Shown here: piece after piece, positions 42,512 to 50,843 of the stretch
How the letters are laid out: each line of letters begins with the position of its first letter
Numbering within the stretch: position 1 is the stretch's first letter
Assembly: GCF_025751575.1 (NCBI RefSeq)
Contig: NZ_JAOWLA010000014.1
Coordinates: 51,079 to 115,078 of the forward strand
Direction: 5' to 3'
Length of the DNA: 64,000 nt
Source: Albidovulum sediminicola
GTDB lineage: Bacteria; Pseudomonadota; Alphaproteobacteria; Rhodobacterales; Rhodobacteraceae
The notes under the pieces: model-generated
The model's database searches: none
What the model was told of the DNA's origin: nothing
The model's input: only the letters and a program-made list of their open reading frames with translations
Translations under genes and position numbers: made by a program

Positions 42512-43002
42512 TGACGCCGCTTCACAAGAGTTTTGACACTTACGAAGGCTGGATCGGCCACTATAAACGTATGCGTCGTTGGCAAGAGCGTGCCGTTCGC
42601 TACGCAAAGGGGCCTCTTAACTATGCAAACGATGAAGCGGTAGATTTCGTCCTAGCGTACTTTCTGTGGGCGCACTCTCTACGAGAATGGTTAATTGAAA
42701 CTGGCTCTGTCAAAAAGGTCGAGATCGATCAATTGCTTGCGGATCGACCCGAGTGGTCCATTTGCCGTGATCTTGCCAACCGATCAAGGCACTATGATCT
42801 AAAGAAAAATCCCACAGATAAACACTGGATTCTAGCCTTGCGTTTAGACCTGAATGCCCTGATGGCGGGAAAGCAGGAGCATCAGTTTTGGTATGTTCTG
42901 CACGACGGTCAATATCGCGAAATACCCGACTGTGTGAACGCGGTAGCTCGGATGTGGGAGGAAACTCTTGACCGATTGGGGCTAGAAAGAGGGCTCCAAT
43001 GA
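42511..43002 (+). CDS. AT-richer accessory gene inserted in the unknown operon (HEPN-like?)
   Basis: A 163-residue helical protein. Its DNA looks near 50% GC, against roughly two-thirds in the genes on both sides. It uses codons rare in the neighbours (TTA, CTA, AAA, ATT, AGA). It is nonetheless perfectly integrated: its start overlaps the ATPase stop (TGATG) and its stop overlaps the next start (ATGA). The motif ICRDLANRSRHYDL resembles the D-[LI]-A-N-x-x-[KR]-H stretch of small HEPN-like helical proteins; that is an inference. It ends with an ordinary helix (VARMWEETLDRLGL). It is probably a horizontally acquired module. Confidence 0.8.
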   Translation: MTPLHKSFDTYEGWIGHYKRMRRWQERAVRYAKGPLNYANDEAVDFVLAYFLWAHSLREWLIETGSVKKVEIDQLLADRPEWSICRDLANRSRHYDLKKNPTDKHWILALRLDLNALMAGKQEHQFWYVLHDGQYREIPDCVNAVARMWEETLDRLGLERGLQ

Positions 43003-44345
43003 ACCGCCTCATCGCCAAAGGCCTCATGTTCGGCAACCTCATCGCGGTGGACAGCCCCGCGCTGGTGGAGCGGTATAACCGCGCGCTCAAGGCGTTGACG
43101 GGGCAGACCACAGGCCTCACGGACTTCCATATCGACCTGTCGGGCTATTCGCCGGAGATCGGGGATGAGTTGGGCGATGACCTCTACCTCAACCCGAACG
43201 GCTGCAACCGGCAGTTCATCCTGCTGACGACCGACCAGAAGACCGCGCCGCTGCTGAATGCCAAGTTCTCGACCTCTCGCGGCATCCTCACCCGCTTCAT
43301 CGAGGAGAACGAGGCGGAGTTGTTCACCCTGACCGCCCGTGACGCCGTGGCGGGGGAGTTGGAGAACACCGTCTTCGACCTGACCGAGCCGAAGCGCCTG
43401 TTCGACATCCGCCGCGTCACCGTCGTGGCCGACACCACCGGCAACCACATTGCCGAAGGGCGCAAGCTCGCGGGCCTGATCGAACGGTTCCGGACCGAGG
43501 AGGACGGCTGGTGGGACGATGTGCTGATCGCCGAGATGATCGGGCTGGCCGAAAAGACCGGCGACGTGACGAAGAACCCGGTCAGCCTGAAATCTACGAC
43601 CTTCGATCAGGGCAACTTCTGGACCGCGCATTTCGGCGGCGTCTACCTGTTCCGCGATGTCGAACACCCGGCGCTGATCTCCGTCGGTCCGCGTGCGGCG
43701 CTGGGCACGCTGCCGATGAAGTATGTGCTCGATCTCTCCGACCATCGCGCGGTTGCGGAGTTTCTTGACCTCAATGACCTGGTGGAGCCGATCGTGGGCG
43801 CGCGGGGGCTCGATGCGGGCGCGATCCTCCGGCAGAAGATGGACTTCATCCTGGTCGATGCCGCGACGCGGCTGGGGCTGGAGACCGGCGCCGGCACAAG
43901 GCGGGAGCTTCGGCAGGTGGCGACCGCGCTGGGGCCCCGGCTGCCGGAGGCGTTCCAGGGCTTGGCCGCGCTCCTGCGCTGGGTGGAGACGGGGGGCAGG
44001 CGCCCGCGCATCGGCCCCAGCCACCCGGCCTATTTCTACACCCTGCGCGCCCGCCCGTCGAAGGACCGCGATTTGGTGAACATGCTTCTGGCGGAGTTGT
44101 CGCCACTCGACATCCGGCAGCTTTTCATCTGCCACAAGGAACTGTTCTACGACATCTACCGTAGCTGGCCCGAGGCGAAAAAGGCCTATGTCGCCGACTT
44201 CCTTGCCCGTGAATACCAGATGGACAAGGATGGCACGCGGCGCGCGCTGTTCGGGGATGAGCCGCGGATGACCGTCGGCCCCTGGGATCGCGATATCGTC
44301 GAGGTCGTCGGCCCCTGGGGCGCGGTGAGGAGGGAACGCAGATGA
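42999..44345 (+). CDS. Large protein of unknown function (unknown operon, gene 6; perhaps DUF6638)
   Basis: A 448-residue soluble protein. It begins NRLIAKGLMFGNLIAVDSPALVERYNRALKALTGQTTGL, followed by DFHIDLSGYSPEIGDELGDDLYLNP, and continues with ISVGPRAALGTLPMKYVLDLSDHRAVAEFLDL. I believe proteins of this kind carry the label DUF6638 in Rhodobacteraceae, but I cannot verify the number here. No catalytic motif stands out. It starts by ATGA overlap with the AT-rich gene and ends by ATGA overlap with the small membrane protein gene. Composition is host-like. Confidence 0.82.
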   Translation: MNRLIAKGLMFGNLIAVDSPALVERYNRALKALTGQTTGLTDFHIDLSGYSPEIGDELGDDLYLNPNGCNRQFILLTTDQKTAPLLNAKFSTSRGILTRFIEENEAELFTLTARDAVAGELENTVFDLTEPKRLFDIRRVTVVADTTGNHIAEGRKLAGLIERFRTEEDGWWDDVLIAEMIGLAEKTGDVTKNPVSLKSTTFDQGNFWTAHFGGVYLFRDVEHPALISVGPRAALGTLPMKYVLDLSDHRAVAEFLDLNDLVEPIVGARGLDAGAILRQKMDFILVDAATRLGLETGAGTRRELRQVATALGPRLPEAFQGLAALLRWVETGGRRPRIGPSHPAYFYTLRARPSKDRDLVNMLLAELSPLDIRQLFICHKELFYDIYRSWPEAKKAYVADFLAREYQMDKDGTRRALFGDEPRMTVGPWDRDIVEVVGPWGAVRRERR

Positions 44346-44617
44346 TCGCCTTCGTCCGGCTTGCCGTCTTCGGCTTCATCGGCATGACGGCCGCCTATTT
44401 CCTCTTGTCGGTCTACTCGCGCTCGGTCGAGCGGGAGCGGCTGGAGAGGGAATGGGACGACGACCCGGTCTCCGGGGATGATCCGGCCGCGCGCGATGCC
44501 TATATCGAGGCGGGTTTGCAGGACTACCGCAAGAGCCTGAGGCGCAAGCTGATCTGGCTGGTCTATGTGATCCCCACCGTGATCGTGCTGCTCCTTGTTT
44601 ATCTGAATGACACCTGA
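44342..44617 (+). CDS. Small two-helix membrane protein (unknown operon, gene 7)
   Basis: A 91-residue protein with membrane helices at about residues 3-24 and 69-88. They flank a charged, acidic/basic cytoplasmic or periplasmic loop (SVERERLEREWDDDPVSGDDPAARDAYIEAGLQDYRKSLRRK). The start overlaps the previous stop (ATGA). Probably a membrane tether for the soluble components. No family recognised. Confidence 0.8.
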   Translation: MIAFVRLAVFGFIGMTAAYFLLSVYSRSVERERLEREWDDDPVSGDDPAARDAYIEAGLQDYRKSLRRKLIWLVYVIPTVIVLLLVYLNDT

Positions 44618-44624
44618 GGCGAAG

Positions 44625-45299
44625 ATGAAATACGCGAAATGGACCATCCTGACGCTTCTGGCGCTGATCGTCTTCGGCTTTTTCCATTACACGCTGCCGC
44701 AGCATGACATCGTCCGGATCGTGAACACCTACCAGGAACGCCAGGACCTGGACGACTGGACGCGGATCTTCTGGGCGACGCCGGATGACCAGGCAACAGG
44801 GCTCATCAACCGCGACGTGCAGTTCATCCAGGCGGTCGATGCCGACGGCGACCCGCGCGTCTACCGCAATGAAGATACTGGCTGGCACTGGCCGCCGTAT
44901 TTCAAGTTCGACACCGCCAACCTCCAGACCGAGGCGGAGGACCTGAAATCCACCTCCGCCGCGCCGCAATGGGTGTCGGTCACCCATTATGGTTGGCGCA
45001 ACGTCTACTTCTCCACCTTCCCCAACGCGGTCGGCATCAAGCCCGTGGCGGGCCCCGATGTGACGATCATCCCTTGGGTCAACATCGTCATCCTGACCTT
45101 CCTGGCCTTCATCCTCTTCATGCTGCGGCGCATGTGGCTCCAGTTCCGTGAACGCATGATCGACCCGGTGATCGAGGATGTGGAGGAGGCCTGGGACAGC
45201 GTCGATGCGCAGGCCGATCAGGCGACGGCCAAGGCCCGCGGGATCTGGGGGCGGTTCAGGGCCTGGCTCGGCACTTGGAAAAGCAAGCCGCGCCGGTAG
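44625..45299 (+). CDS. DUF1523 family membrane protein (unknown operon, gene 8)
   Basis: A 224-residue inner-membrane protein. The N-terminal helix (WTILTLLALIVFGFFHYTLP) is followed by QHDIVRIVNTYQERQDL, a periplasmic domain (HYGWRNVYFSTFPNAVGIKPV), a second helix (IPWVNIVILTFLAFILFML) and a cytoplasmic helical tail. The HDIVRI..TY, DARVYRN-like and WPPYFKFD..N segments identify DUF1523, a family of unknown function. I chose ATG 44625, five bases after GAGG; an ATG at 44607 overlapping the previous gene would add six residues. It is the last gene of the locus. Confidence 0.87.
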   Translation: MKYAKWTILTLLALIVFGFFHYTLPQHDIVRIVNTYQERQDLDDWTRIFWATPDDQATGLINRDVQFIQAVDADGDPRVYRNEDTGWHWPPYFKFDTANLQTEAEDLKSTSAAPQWVSVTHYGWRNVYFSTFPNAVGIKPVAGPDVTIIPWVNIVILTFLAFILFMLRRMWLQFRERMIDPVIEDVEEAWDSVDAQADQATAKARGIWGRFRAWLGTWKSKPRR

Positions 45300-45400
45300 T
45301 GCGGTACCGGGCGCGCGCCGCGAAGCGCCCGCAAGGCCAGCGATGCCGCCGCCGTGGATTGTTGCGCGGCAGGCCCGACACGCTGTGATACTCTTTTGGA

Positions 45401-45420
45401 ACACGCGCCGGCAGGCGCGT
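45401..45420. other. Hairpin after the DUF1523 gene
   Basis: A perfect 8-bp stem CACGCGCC/GGCGCGTG with loop GGCA. There is no T tract on the plus strand. It could stabilise or end the operon transcript, which stopped coding about 100 bp earlier. Confidence 0.4.
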
Positions 45421-45473
45421 GGTTCGGGGGGTGGCGTGAACCGCTATCGCCCTCAGGGCATGAGGGAAAGACA

Positions 45474-45839
45474 ATGTCAGGCGCTCGGATTCGACAGGCT
45501 TCTGAACGCGATACACCGGTAATGCTGGTGTTGATGGATATTGCCAGCGCAGGCTTTGTCCGAGCGCTCTTCGCCAAGTCGGCCCCGTCGGGAACGCCCG
45601 TCGAGGGCTACACCGTATCGCGCATGAATGGCGCTGACTCTGCATTGTCGTATTCCAAGCTCTGGGTCGCCGACACCCGCCGCGGTCCGCGCGGGATCTG
45701 TCTGACCGTCTGGGATGCCAACGTCGCGGCACAGGCCTTCTATCGCAAGCTTGGCTATCGCTATGGCGGAAAGCGATCCGTCGTCAGAAGAGACTGGAGT
45801 GCACCCTACGCTGAATGGCTTTTGATGCTGAAGGACTGA
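45474..45839 (+). pseudogene. GNAT N-acetyltransferase with apparent internal deletion
   Basis: A 121-residue frame that looks like the two ends of a GNAT protein joined together. The N-terminal part (RIRQASERDTPVMLVLMDIASAGFVRALFA) and the last helix/strand (ICLTVWDANVAAQAFYRKLGYRYGGKRSVV) are typical. The central region, with the acetyl-CoA-binding R/Q-x-x-G-x-G/A motif, is missing: ADTRRGPRGICLTV runs straight from before the motif to after it. Normal relatives are around 190-200 residues. It is probably inactive through an in-frame deletion, although it remains open. Alternative: a short divergent GNAT. Confidence 0.6.
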
Positions 45840-45875
45840 GGGGCCTGGTAGTCAACCGTTGCAGGCTTTGAAAAA

Positions 45876-45891
45876 TTGACCAAAAGGTCAA
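45876..45891. promoter_or_regulatory. Inverted repeat TTGACCAAAAGGTCAA upstream of deoC
   Basis: A perfect 6-bp inverted repeat around AAAA, about 85 bp before the deoC start, in a short AT-rich patch. It is a plausible operator for the deoC-ALDH16 operon, or its left half may act as a -35 box. Confidence 0.4.
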
Positions 45892-45974
45892 GTATCGTGA
45901 TTGCGAAGGGACGCGACTTTCGCTAGCGTGACGCGCTAGGATAGGCGCGCAAGCGCATCTTCAAGGACATGCCC

Positions 45975-46949
45975 ATGCAGGCCGAAGCGGTCCATTCCCT
46001 GTCCCGGAACGAGCGTAACCCGGGTGTCCCTCTGACGCCCGACTGGTTTGATCATATCGCCGTCAACACCCCGGCAGCCGAGCGGCGGGCAGCCACGCTG
46101 ACGACCCGGCGGACGGTAAAGAAGGAATGGCAGGCGGCCTGGCTCGTCAACGCGATCCGCTGCATGGACCTGACGACGTTGTCGGGGGACGACACGCCCG
46201 ACCGGGTGCGCCGGCTTTGCGCCAAGGCGCGCCAGCCGCTGGCCGATCGCATCCTGGTGGGGCTCGGGCTTGACCGCGTGACGACGGGCGCGGTCTGCGT
46301 CTATCCCACCATGGTCTCGACAGCCGTCAAGGCGCTGGCCGGGTCGGGTATCCCGGTGGCTTCGGTCGCGACCGGGTTTCCGGCCGGCCTCATGCCCCTG
46401 AACCTGCGGCTGGCCGAGATCCTTTACGCCGTCGACCAGGGCGCGGAGGAGATCGACATCGTCATCACCCGCGCCCATGTATTGGACGGCAACTGGAGCG
46501 CCCTTTACGACGAGGTCGCCGCGATGCGGGAGGCCGCTGGCGCGGCGCATCTGAAGGCGATCCTCGCCACCGGCGACCTGAAGACGCTGCGCAATGTCTA
46601 CAAGGCCTCGATGGTCGCGATGCAGGCGGGCGCGGATTTCATCAAGACCTCGACCGGGAAAGAGGGGGTGAACGCCACGCTTCCGGTCTCGCTCGTCATG
46701 GCGCGGGCGCTGCGCGATTACGGCGCGCGGACGGGCTTCCGTATCGGGTTCAAGCCCGCAGGGGGCATGAAGACCGCCAAGGACGCGATCGCCTGGCAGA
46801 TCCTGATGAAGGAGGAACTGGGCAACGACTGGCTCAGGCCCGACCTCTTCCGTCTTGGCGCGTCGTCGATGCTGGGCGACATTGAACGGCAGTTGGAACA
46901 TCATGTGACCGGGCGCTACGCCGCGTCCTCGCGTCACGCGCTTGCATGA
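45975..46949 (+). CDS. deoC: Deoxyribose-phosphate aldolase
   Basis: A 324-residue class I aldolase splitting 2-deoxyribose-5-phosphate into acetaldehyde and glyceraldehyde-3-phosphate. The Schiff-base Lys is in ADFIKTSTGKEG. Other markers: AIRCMDLTTLSGDDTPDRV near the start, VCVYPTMVSTAVKAL, EIDIVITRAHVLDGNW, and the second Lys in GFKPAGGMKT. It is longer than E. coli DeoC (about 260) because of an N-terminal extension, as in rhizobial-type enzymes. ATG 45975 has AAGGA at good spacing; ATG 45969 is too close. Paired with the ALDH16 gene, it can pass acetaldehyde for oxidation. Confidence 0.95.
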   Translation: MQAEAVHSLSRNERNPGVPLTPDWFDHIAVNTPAAERRAATLTTRRTVKKEWQAAWLVNAIRCMDLTTLSGDDTPDRVRRLCAKARQPLADRILVGLGLDRVTTGAVCVYPTMVSTAVKALAGSGIPVASVATGFPAGLMPLNLRLAEILYAVDQGAEEIDIVITRAHVLDGNWSALYDEVAAMREAAGAAHLKAILATGDLKTLRNVYKASMVAMQAGADFIKTSTGKEGVNATLPVSLVMARALRDYGARTGFRIGFKPAGGMKTAKDAIAWQILMKEELGNDWLRPDLFRLGASSMLGDIERQLEHHVTGRYAASSRHALA

Positions 46950-46957
46950 GGGGCCCC

Positions 46958-49312
46958 ATGCCATCCGTTTCTGACATTCTCGAAACCATGGATTACGGAC
47001 CGGCCCCGGAAGCGGCGGGGGAGGTGCTGAAATGGCTCTCTGCCCGTGGGGATTTCGGGCACTACATCAATGGCCGATTCACCCCGCCGGGCACGACGTT
47101 CGAGGTCCGGAACCCCGCGACGGGCGACCTTCTGGCCCGCGTGTCTCAGGGGGGAGAGGCTGACGTGGCCGCCGCCGTGAAGGCGGCCCGCGCGGCCCTT
47201 CCGCGCTGGTCGAAGCTGTCGGGCCACGACCGGGCGCGGCATCTTTACGCACTGGCCCGCCACATCCAGAAGCGGGAACGCTTCCTTGCGGTGCTCGAAA
47301 CCCTCGACAACGGCAAGCCGATCCGGGAAACGCGCGACATCGACGTGCCGCTAGTCGCGCGCCACCTGTACCATCACGCCGGTTGGGCCGAGATGCTGGC
47401 CGAGGAATTCCCCGGCCAGGGACCCGTAGGGGTCTGCGGGCAGATCATCCCCTGGAACTTCCCGCTTCTGATGCTGGCGTGGAAGATCGCGCCCGCGCTG
47501 GCCGCCGGGAACACCGTGGTCCTGAAACCCGCCGAATACACGCCCCTGACGGCGCTCGCCTTCGCCGAAATCTGTGCCGAGGTGGGCCTGCCCAAGGGCG
47601 TCGTGAACATTGTCACCGGCGACGGAGCCACGGGCGCGGCGCTGGTCGCCGCCGATGTTGACAAGATCGCATTCACCGGCTCGACCGAGGTAGGGCGCGC
47701 GATCCGCAAGGCCACCGCTGGCACGGGCAAGAAGCTGACGCTGGAACTGGGTGGCAAGTCGCCCTTCATCGTCTTCGCCGATGCCGATATCGACGGCGCG
47801 GTCGAGGGCGTGGTGGATGCGATCTGGTTCAACCAGGGCCAGGTCTGCTGCGCGGGCTCGCGCATCCTGGTGCAGGAGGGCATCGCGGGGACCTTCACCG
47901 AACGCCTGACCGCGCGGCTTGGCAAGCTCCGCCTTGGCGACCCGCTCGACAAGTCCACGGACATCGGCGCGATCGTCGATCCGGTGCAACTGGCCCGCAT
48001 CCGCGACCTTGTGGCCCAGGGGCAGGCGGAGGGCGCCGTCCTTCACCAGGCGCCGTGCCAGCTGCCCTCGAGGGGCAGCTTCTTCGCCCCGGGCTTCTTC
48101 ACCAATGTCGCCCCCGCCAATATCGTGTCTGAGGTCGAGATCTTCGGTCCCGTCGCCACGCTGACGACCTTCCGCACCCCCGATGAGGCCGTGGAACTGG
48201 CGAATAACACCCGCTACGGGCTCGCGGCCTCGGTCTGGTCGGAAAACATCAACCTCGCGCTCGATGTGGCGGCCAGGGTGAAGGCGGGCGTCGTCTGGGT
48301 CAACGCCACCAACATCTTCGACGCGGGCGCAGGCTTCGGCGGCTACCGCGAGTCCGGCTTTGGCCGTGAGGGCGGTCGCGAGGGGGTGGGCGAATACCTG
48401 TCGGAGGCACCGGTCAAGGCCAAGGCGGAATCCGCGCCGGTCACGCTCGAAACCGGCCCCGTGCCGGAGGCGCCTGCCGGGGTCGAACCGATCGACCGCA
48501 CCGCAAAGCTCTACATCGGCGGCGCCCAGAAGCGCCCGGACAGCGGCTATTCCTATGCCGTGCGGGGCAAGGGCGGTGTCATCGGGCTGGCCGGTCTGGG
48601 CAGCCGCAAGGACATCCGCAACGCGGTCGAGGCCGCGCACAAGGCCGCGGGCTGGGGCAGGGCCACGGGGCACAACCGCGCCCAGGTGCTTTACTACCTG
48701 GCCGAGAATCTCGCCGCGCGCGAGGCGGAGTTCGCCCTGCGCCTGAAGTCCGCCGGATCCCCGAAACCGGCAGAGGAAGTGGCGACCGCCATCCGCCGCG
48801 CCTTCTACTACGCCGCGCAGGCCGACAAGTTCGACGGTGCCGTCCACGCCACGAAATCCGCGCATGTGACGCTGGCGATGCCCGAGCCCTTCGGCGTGAT
48901 GGGCATCGCCTGCCCGACGGATGCGCCGCTTCTGGGGCTTCTCAGCCTGATCCTGCCCGCCATCGCCATGGGCAACCGCGTGGTGGCGGTCCCGTCGCAG
49001 AACATGCCCCTGTCCGCGACGGATCTTTACCAGGTCTTCGACACCTCGGACCTTCCGGGCGGCGTGGTCAATATCGTCACCGGCCCGCGCGACGACCTGG
49101 CAAAGACGCTCGCCGCCCATGACGACGTGGCCGCCATGTGGTACTGCGGCAGCCCCGAGGGCGCGCGGATGGTCGAGGCCGAAAGCGCGGGCAACCTCAA
49201 GGTGACCTGGCGGGTCCAGAACCGCGACTGGCTGGGGGCCGAGGGTCAGGGCCGGGGCTTCCTGAGCCGCGCCACGCAGATCAAGAACATCTGGGTGCCC
49301 TACGGCGAATAA
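46958..49312 (+). CDS. Two-domain aldehyde dehydrogenase, ALDH16 family
   Basis: A 784-residue protein. The first ALDH domain is complete: IIPWNFPLLMLAWKIAPALAAGNTVVLKPAEYTPL, FTGSTEVGRAI, the catalytic Glu in LELGGKSPFIVF, and the catalytic Cys in NQGQVCCAGSRI. After a linker near residue 480, a second, degenerate ALDH-like domain lacks the Glu and Cys motifs. This is the ALDH16 architecture, described from the related genus Loktanella. GAGGGG precedes ATG 46958; an ATG at 46946 overlaps the deoC stop. Inferred role: oxidation of the acetaldehyde made by DeoC during deoxynucleoside use. Confidence 0.92.
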   Translation: MPSVSDILETMDYGPAPEAAGEVLKWLSARGDFGHYINGRFTPPGTTFEVRNPATGDLLARVSQGGEADVAAAVKAARAALPRWSKLSGHDRARHLYALARHIQKRERFLAVLETLDNGKPIRETRDIDVPLVARHLYHHAGWAEMLAEEFPGQGPVGVCGQIIPWNFPLLMLAWKIAPALAAGNTVVLKPAEYTPLTALAFAEICAEVGLPKGVVNIVTGDGATGAALVAADVDKIAFTGSTEVGRAIRKATAGTGKKLTLELGGKSPFIVFADADIDGAVEGVVDAIWFNQGQVCCAGSRILVQEGIAGTFTERLTARLGKLRLGDPLDKSTDIGAIVDPVQLARIRDLVAQGQAEGAVLHQAPCQLPSRGSFFAPGFFTNVAPANIVSEVEIFGPVATLTTFRTPDEAVELANNTRYGLAASVWSENINLALDVAARVKAGVVWVNATNIFDAGAGFGGYRESGFGREGGREGVGEYLSEAPVKAKAESAPVTLETGPVPEAPAGVEPIDRTAKLYIGGAQKRPDSGYSYAVRGKGGVIGLAGLGSRKDIRNAVEAAHKAAGWGRATGHNRAQVLYYLAENLAAREAEFALRLKSAGSPKPAEEVATAIRRAFYYAAQADKFDGAVHATKSAHVTLAMPEPFGVMGIACPTDAPLLGLLSLILPAIAMGNRVVAVPSQNMPLSATDLYQVFDTSDLPGGVVNIVTGPRDDLAKTLAAHDDVAAMWYCGSPEGARMVEAESAGNLKVTWRVQNRDWLGAEGQGRGFLSRATQIKNIWVPYGE

Positions 49313-49369
49313 GGCATCGGTTGCCCGCGTCGCCGCATTCGGCCAAGGTCGGCTCCGAAGGGGGCGGTG

Positions 49370-50749
49370 ATGGTGCGGCTGGCGGTCCTGGTTTTAACGA
49401 TCATGTGGGTGCCGGGCGCGGCGCTGGCGCATGCGACGCAGCGCGCGATCCTCCATGTTCTGCCGACGGGGCCCTATGTGATCGGCGCCGGGATCGCCGT
49501 GGCGCTTTCGGCGCTGATGGTGGCCGTGGCACCCCGCCTGCCGGCACCGCGATCGATGGTGCTCCTGTCGCGCCGCGCTGTGCCGTCCGATCCGGGCAGC
49601 TGGTGCGCCGCCGCGCTTCTCGCGGCGCTGATCGCCATCGGCTTTTTCGGAAGCCGCGATCCCTATGGCAATCTGCTGACGCTGACGGTCTGGGTCGTCC
49701 TTTGGGTGGCGCTGACGCTGGCTGTCGCGGTGTTTGGCAACCTCTGGCGTGGGCTGGACCCTTGGCGCGGCCCCGTGCGCGCGTTGCGCGGGGTGCTGGG
49801 GCTGCGCGGCGGCATCGGCCTGTCCCGCCTGGGGCATTGGCCCGCCGTCGCCGGCTACCTCGCCTTCGCCTGGTTCGAGATCGTGTCGCTTGCCCCGGCC
49901 GATCCGGCCGTGCTCGCCCGCGCGGCGCTGGTCTATTACCTCGTCATCCTGACCCTCGCGACCGCCGAGGGCGAGGACTGGCTGGAGCGGGGGGAGTTCC
50001 TGAGCGTCTATTTCGCCTTCGTGTCGAAGATATCGCCTCTTTGGGCCGAGCGGCACGATGGCCGGGTCGTCCTGCGCCTTGGCTGGCCGGGCGCGCAGAT
50101 CGTCGCGATGGCGCCGCTCACGCTGTCGCAGGCGGCCTTCGTGACGGCGATCCTGGCCTCCGTCAGCTTCGACGGGCTGCATGAGACCTTCTGGTGGCTG
50201 GCGTGGATCGGCATCAACCCGCTCGACGTGCCGGGGCGCTCGGCGGTCATGGGGGTGAACAGCGCCGGGCTTTTCCTGACCTGGGCCGCGATGGCCGGGC
50301 TGATCGCCGCGGCGATCCGGGCGGAACTGGCCCTTGCCGGGACGGGGACGCAAGGGTTCGCCCGCGCCGCCGGACCCTATGCGCTGTCCTTCCTGCCCAT
50401 CGCGACGGGCTACCACATCGCCCATTACCTCGTCGCGCTTCTGACCTCGGGCCAGTACGTTCTGGTGGCCCTGAACGATCCCCTTCATCGCGGCTGGGCG
50501 CTTCTTGGACTGCCGGAGCATTGGGTGGGGTTCGGGTTCCTTGCGCGGGAAAGCTCCGTCCGTCTGATCTGGCAGGCACAGTGGGCGATCATCCTGACGG
50601 CCCATCTGCTGGCGGTCTTCCTCGCCGCCCATATCGCGAAGACGTCCGGTGCCGAGAACCGCAAAATCGCACAGCTTCCGGTCGCCGCGCTGATGGTGCT
50701 TTACACCGTCTTCGGTCTGTGGCTCCTGTCAGCACCTGCCTCAGGGTAG
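49370..50749 (+). CDS. Polytopic membrane protein of unknown function
   Basis: A 459-residue protein with a signal-like first helix (VRLAVLVLTIMWVPGAALAHA) and roughly ten membrane segments. A motif-like stretch FGNLWRGLDPWRGPVRALRG lies between helices, and conserved-looking SFDGLHETFWW and GYHIAHYLVAL carry histidines in membrane segments, which might bind metal or haem. Similar proteins have been given the label fenitrothion hydrolase; I would not use that as a function. The start is ATG 49370 (a GTG three bases earlier is possible), 57 bp after the ALDH16 gene, so it may be co-transcribed. Confidence 0.75.
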   Translation: MVRLAVLVLTIMWVPGAALAHATQRAILHVLPTGPYVIGAGIAVALSALMVAVAPRLPAPRSMVLLSRRAVPSDPGSWCAAALLAALIAIGFFGSRDPYGNLLTLTVWVVLWVALTLAVAVFGNLWRGLDPWRGPVRALRGVLGLRGGIGLSRLGHWPAVAGYLAFAWFEIVSLAPADPAVLARAALVYYLVILTLATAEGEDWLERGEFLSVYFAFVSKISPLWAERHDGRVVLRLGWPGAQIVAMAPLTLSQAAFVTAILASVSFDGLHETFWWLAWIGINPLDVPGRSAVMGVNSAGLFLTWAAMAGLIAAAIRAELALAGTGTQGFARAAGPYALSFLPIATGYHIAHYLVALLTSGQYVLVALNDPLHRGWALLGLPEHWVGFGFLARESSVRLIWQAQWAIILTAHLLAVFLAAHIAKTSGAENRKIAQLPVAALMVLYTVFGLWLLSAPASG

Positions 50750-50764
50750 AAAGGCATGGACTTT

Positions 50765-50782
50765 TTGTTCGTGTACGCACAA
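50765..50782. promoter_or_regulatory. Imperfect palindrome TTGTTCGTGTACGCACAA (operator candidate)
   Basis: An 18-bp pseudo-palindrome TTGTnCGTnnACGnACAA (arms agree at 7 of 9 positions) lies 61 bp before the solute-binding protein gene of the purine island. It is a candidate operator for the ABC transporter operon. Confidence 0.35.
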
Positions 50783-50843
50783 TCTTGACCCAAGGCGCGG
50801 GCGATGAAAGCCACGTGCCGGGTTCCAGCAGCGGAGATGACCG

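Noticed and set aside
45354..45473. N-terminal extension of the GNAT frame
   Set aside because: It lacks GNAT homology and contains a perfect hairpin; the recognisable domain begins at ATG 45474.
45876..45891. FNR/CRP-type site at TTGACCAAAAGGTCAA
   Set aside because: FnrL sites are TTGAT-N4-ATCAA. Here the TTGAC/GTCAA arms are six bases apart, so I kept it only as a generic operator candidate.
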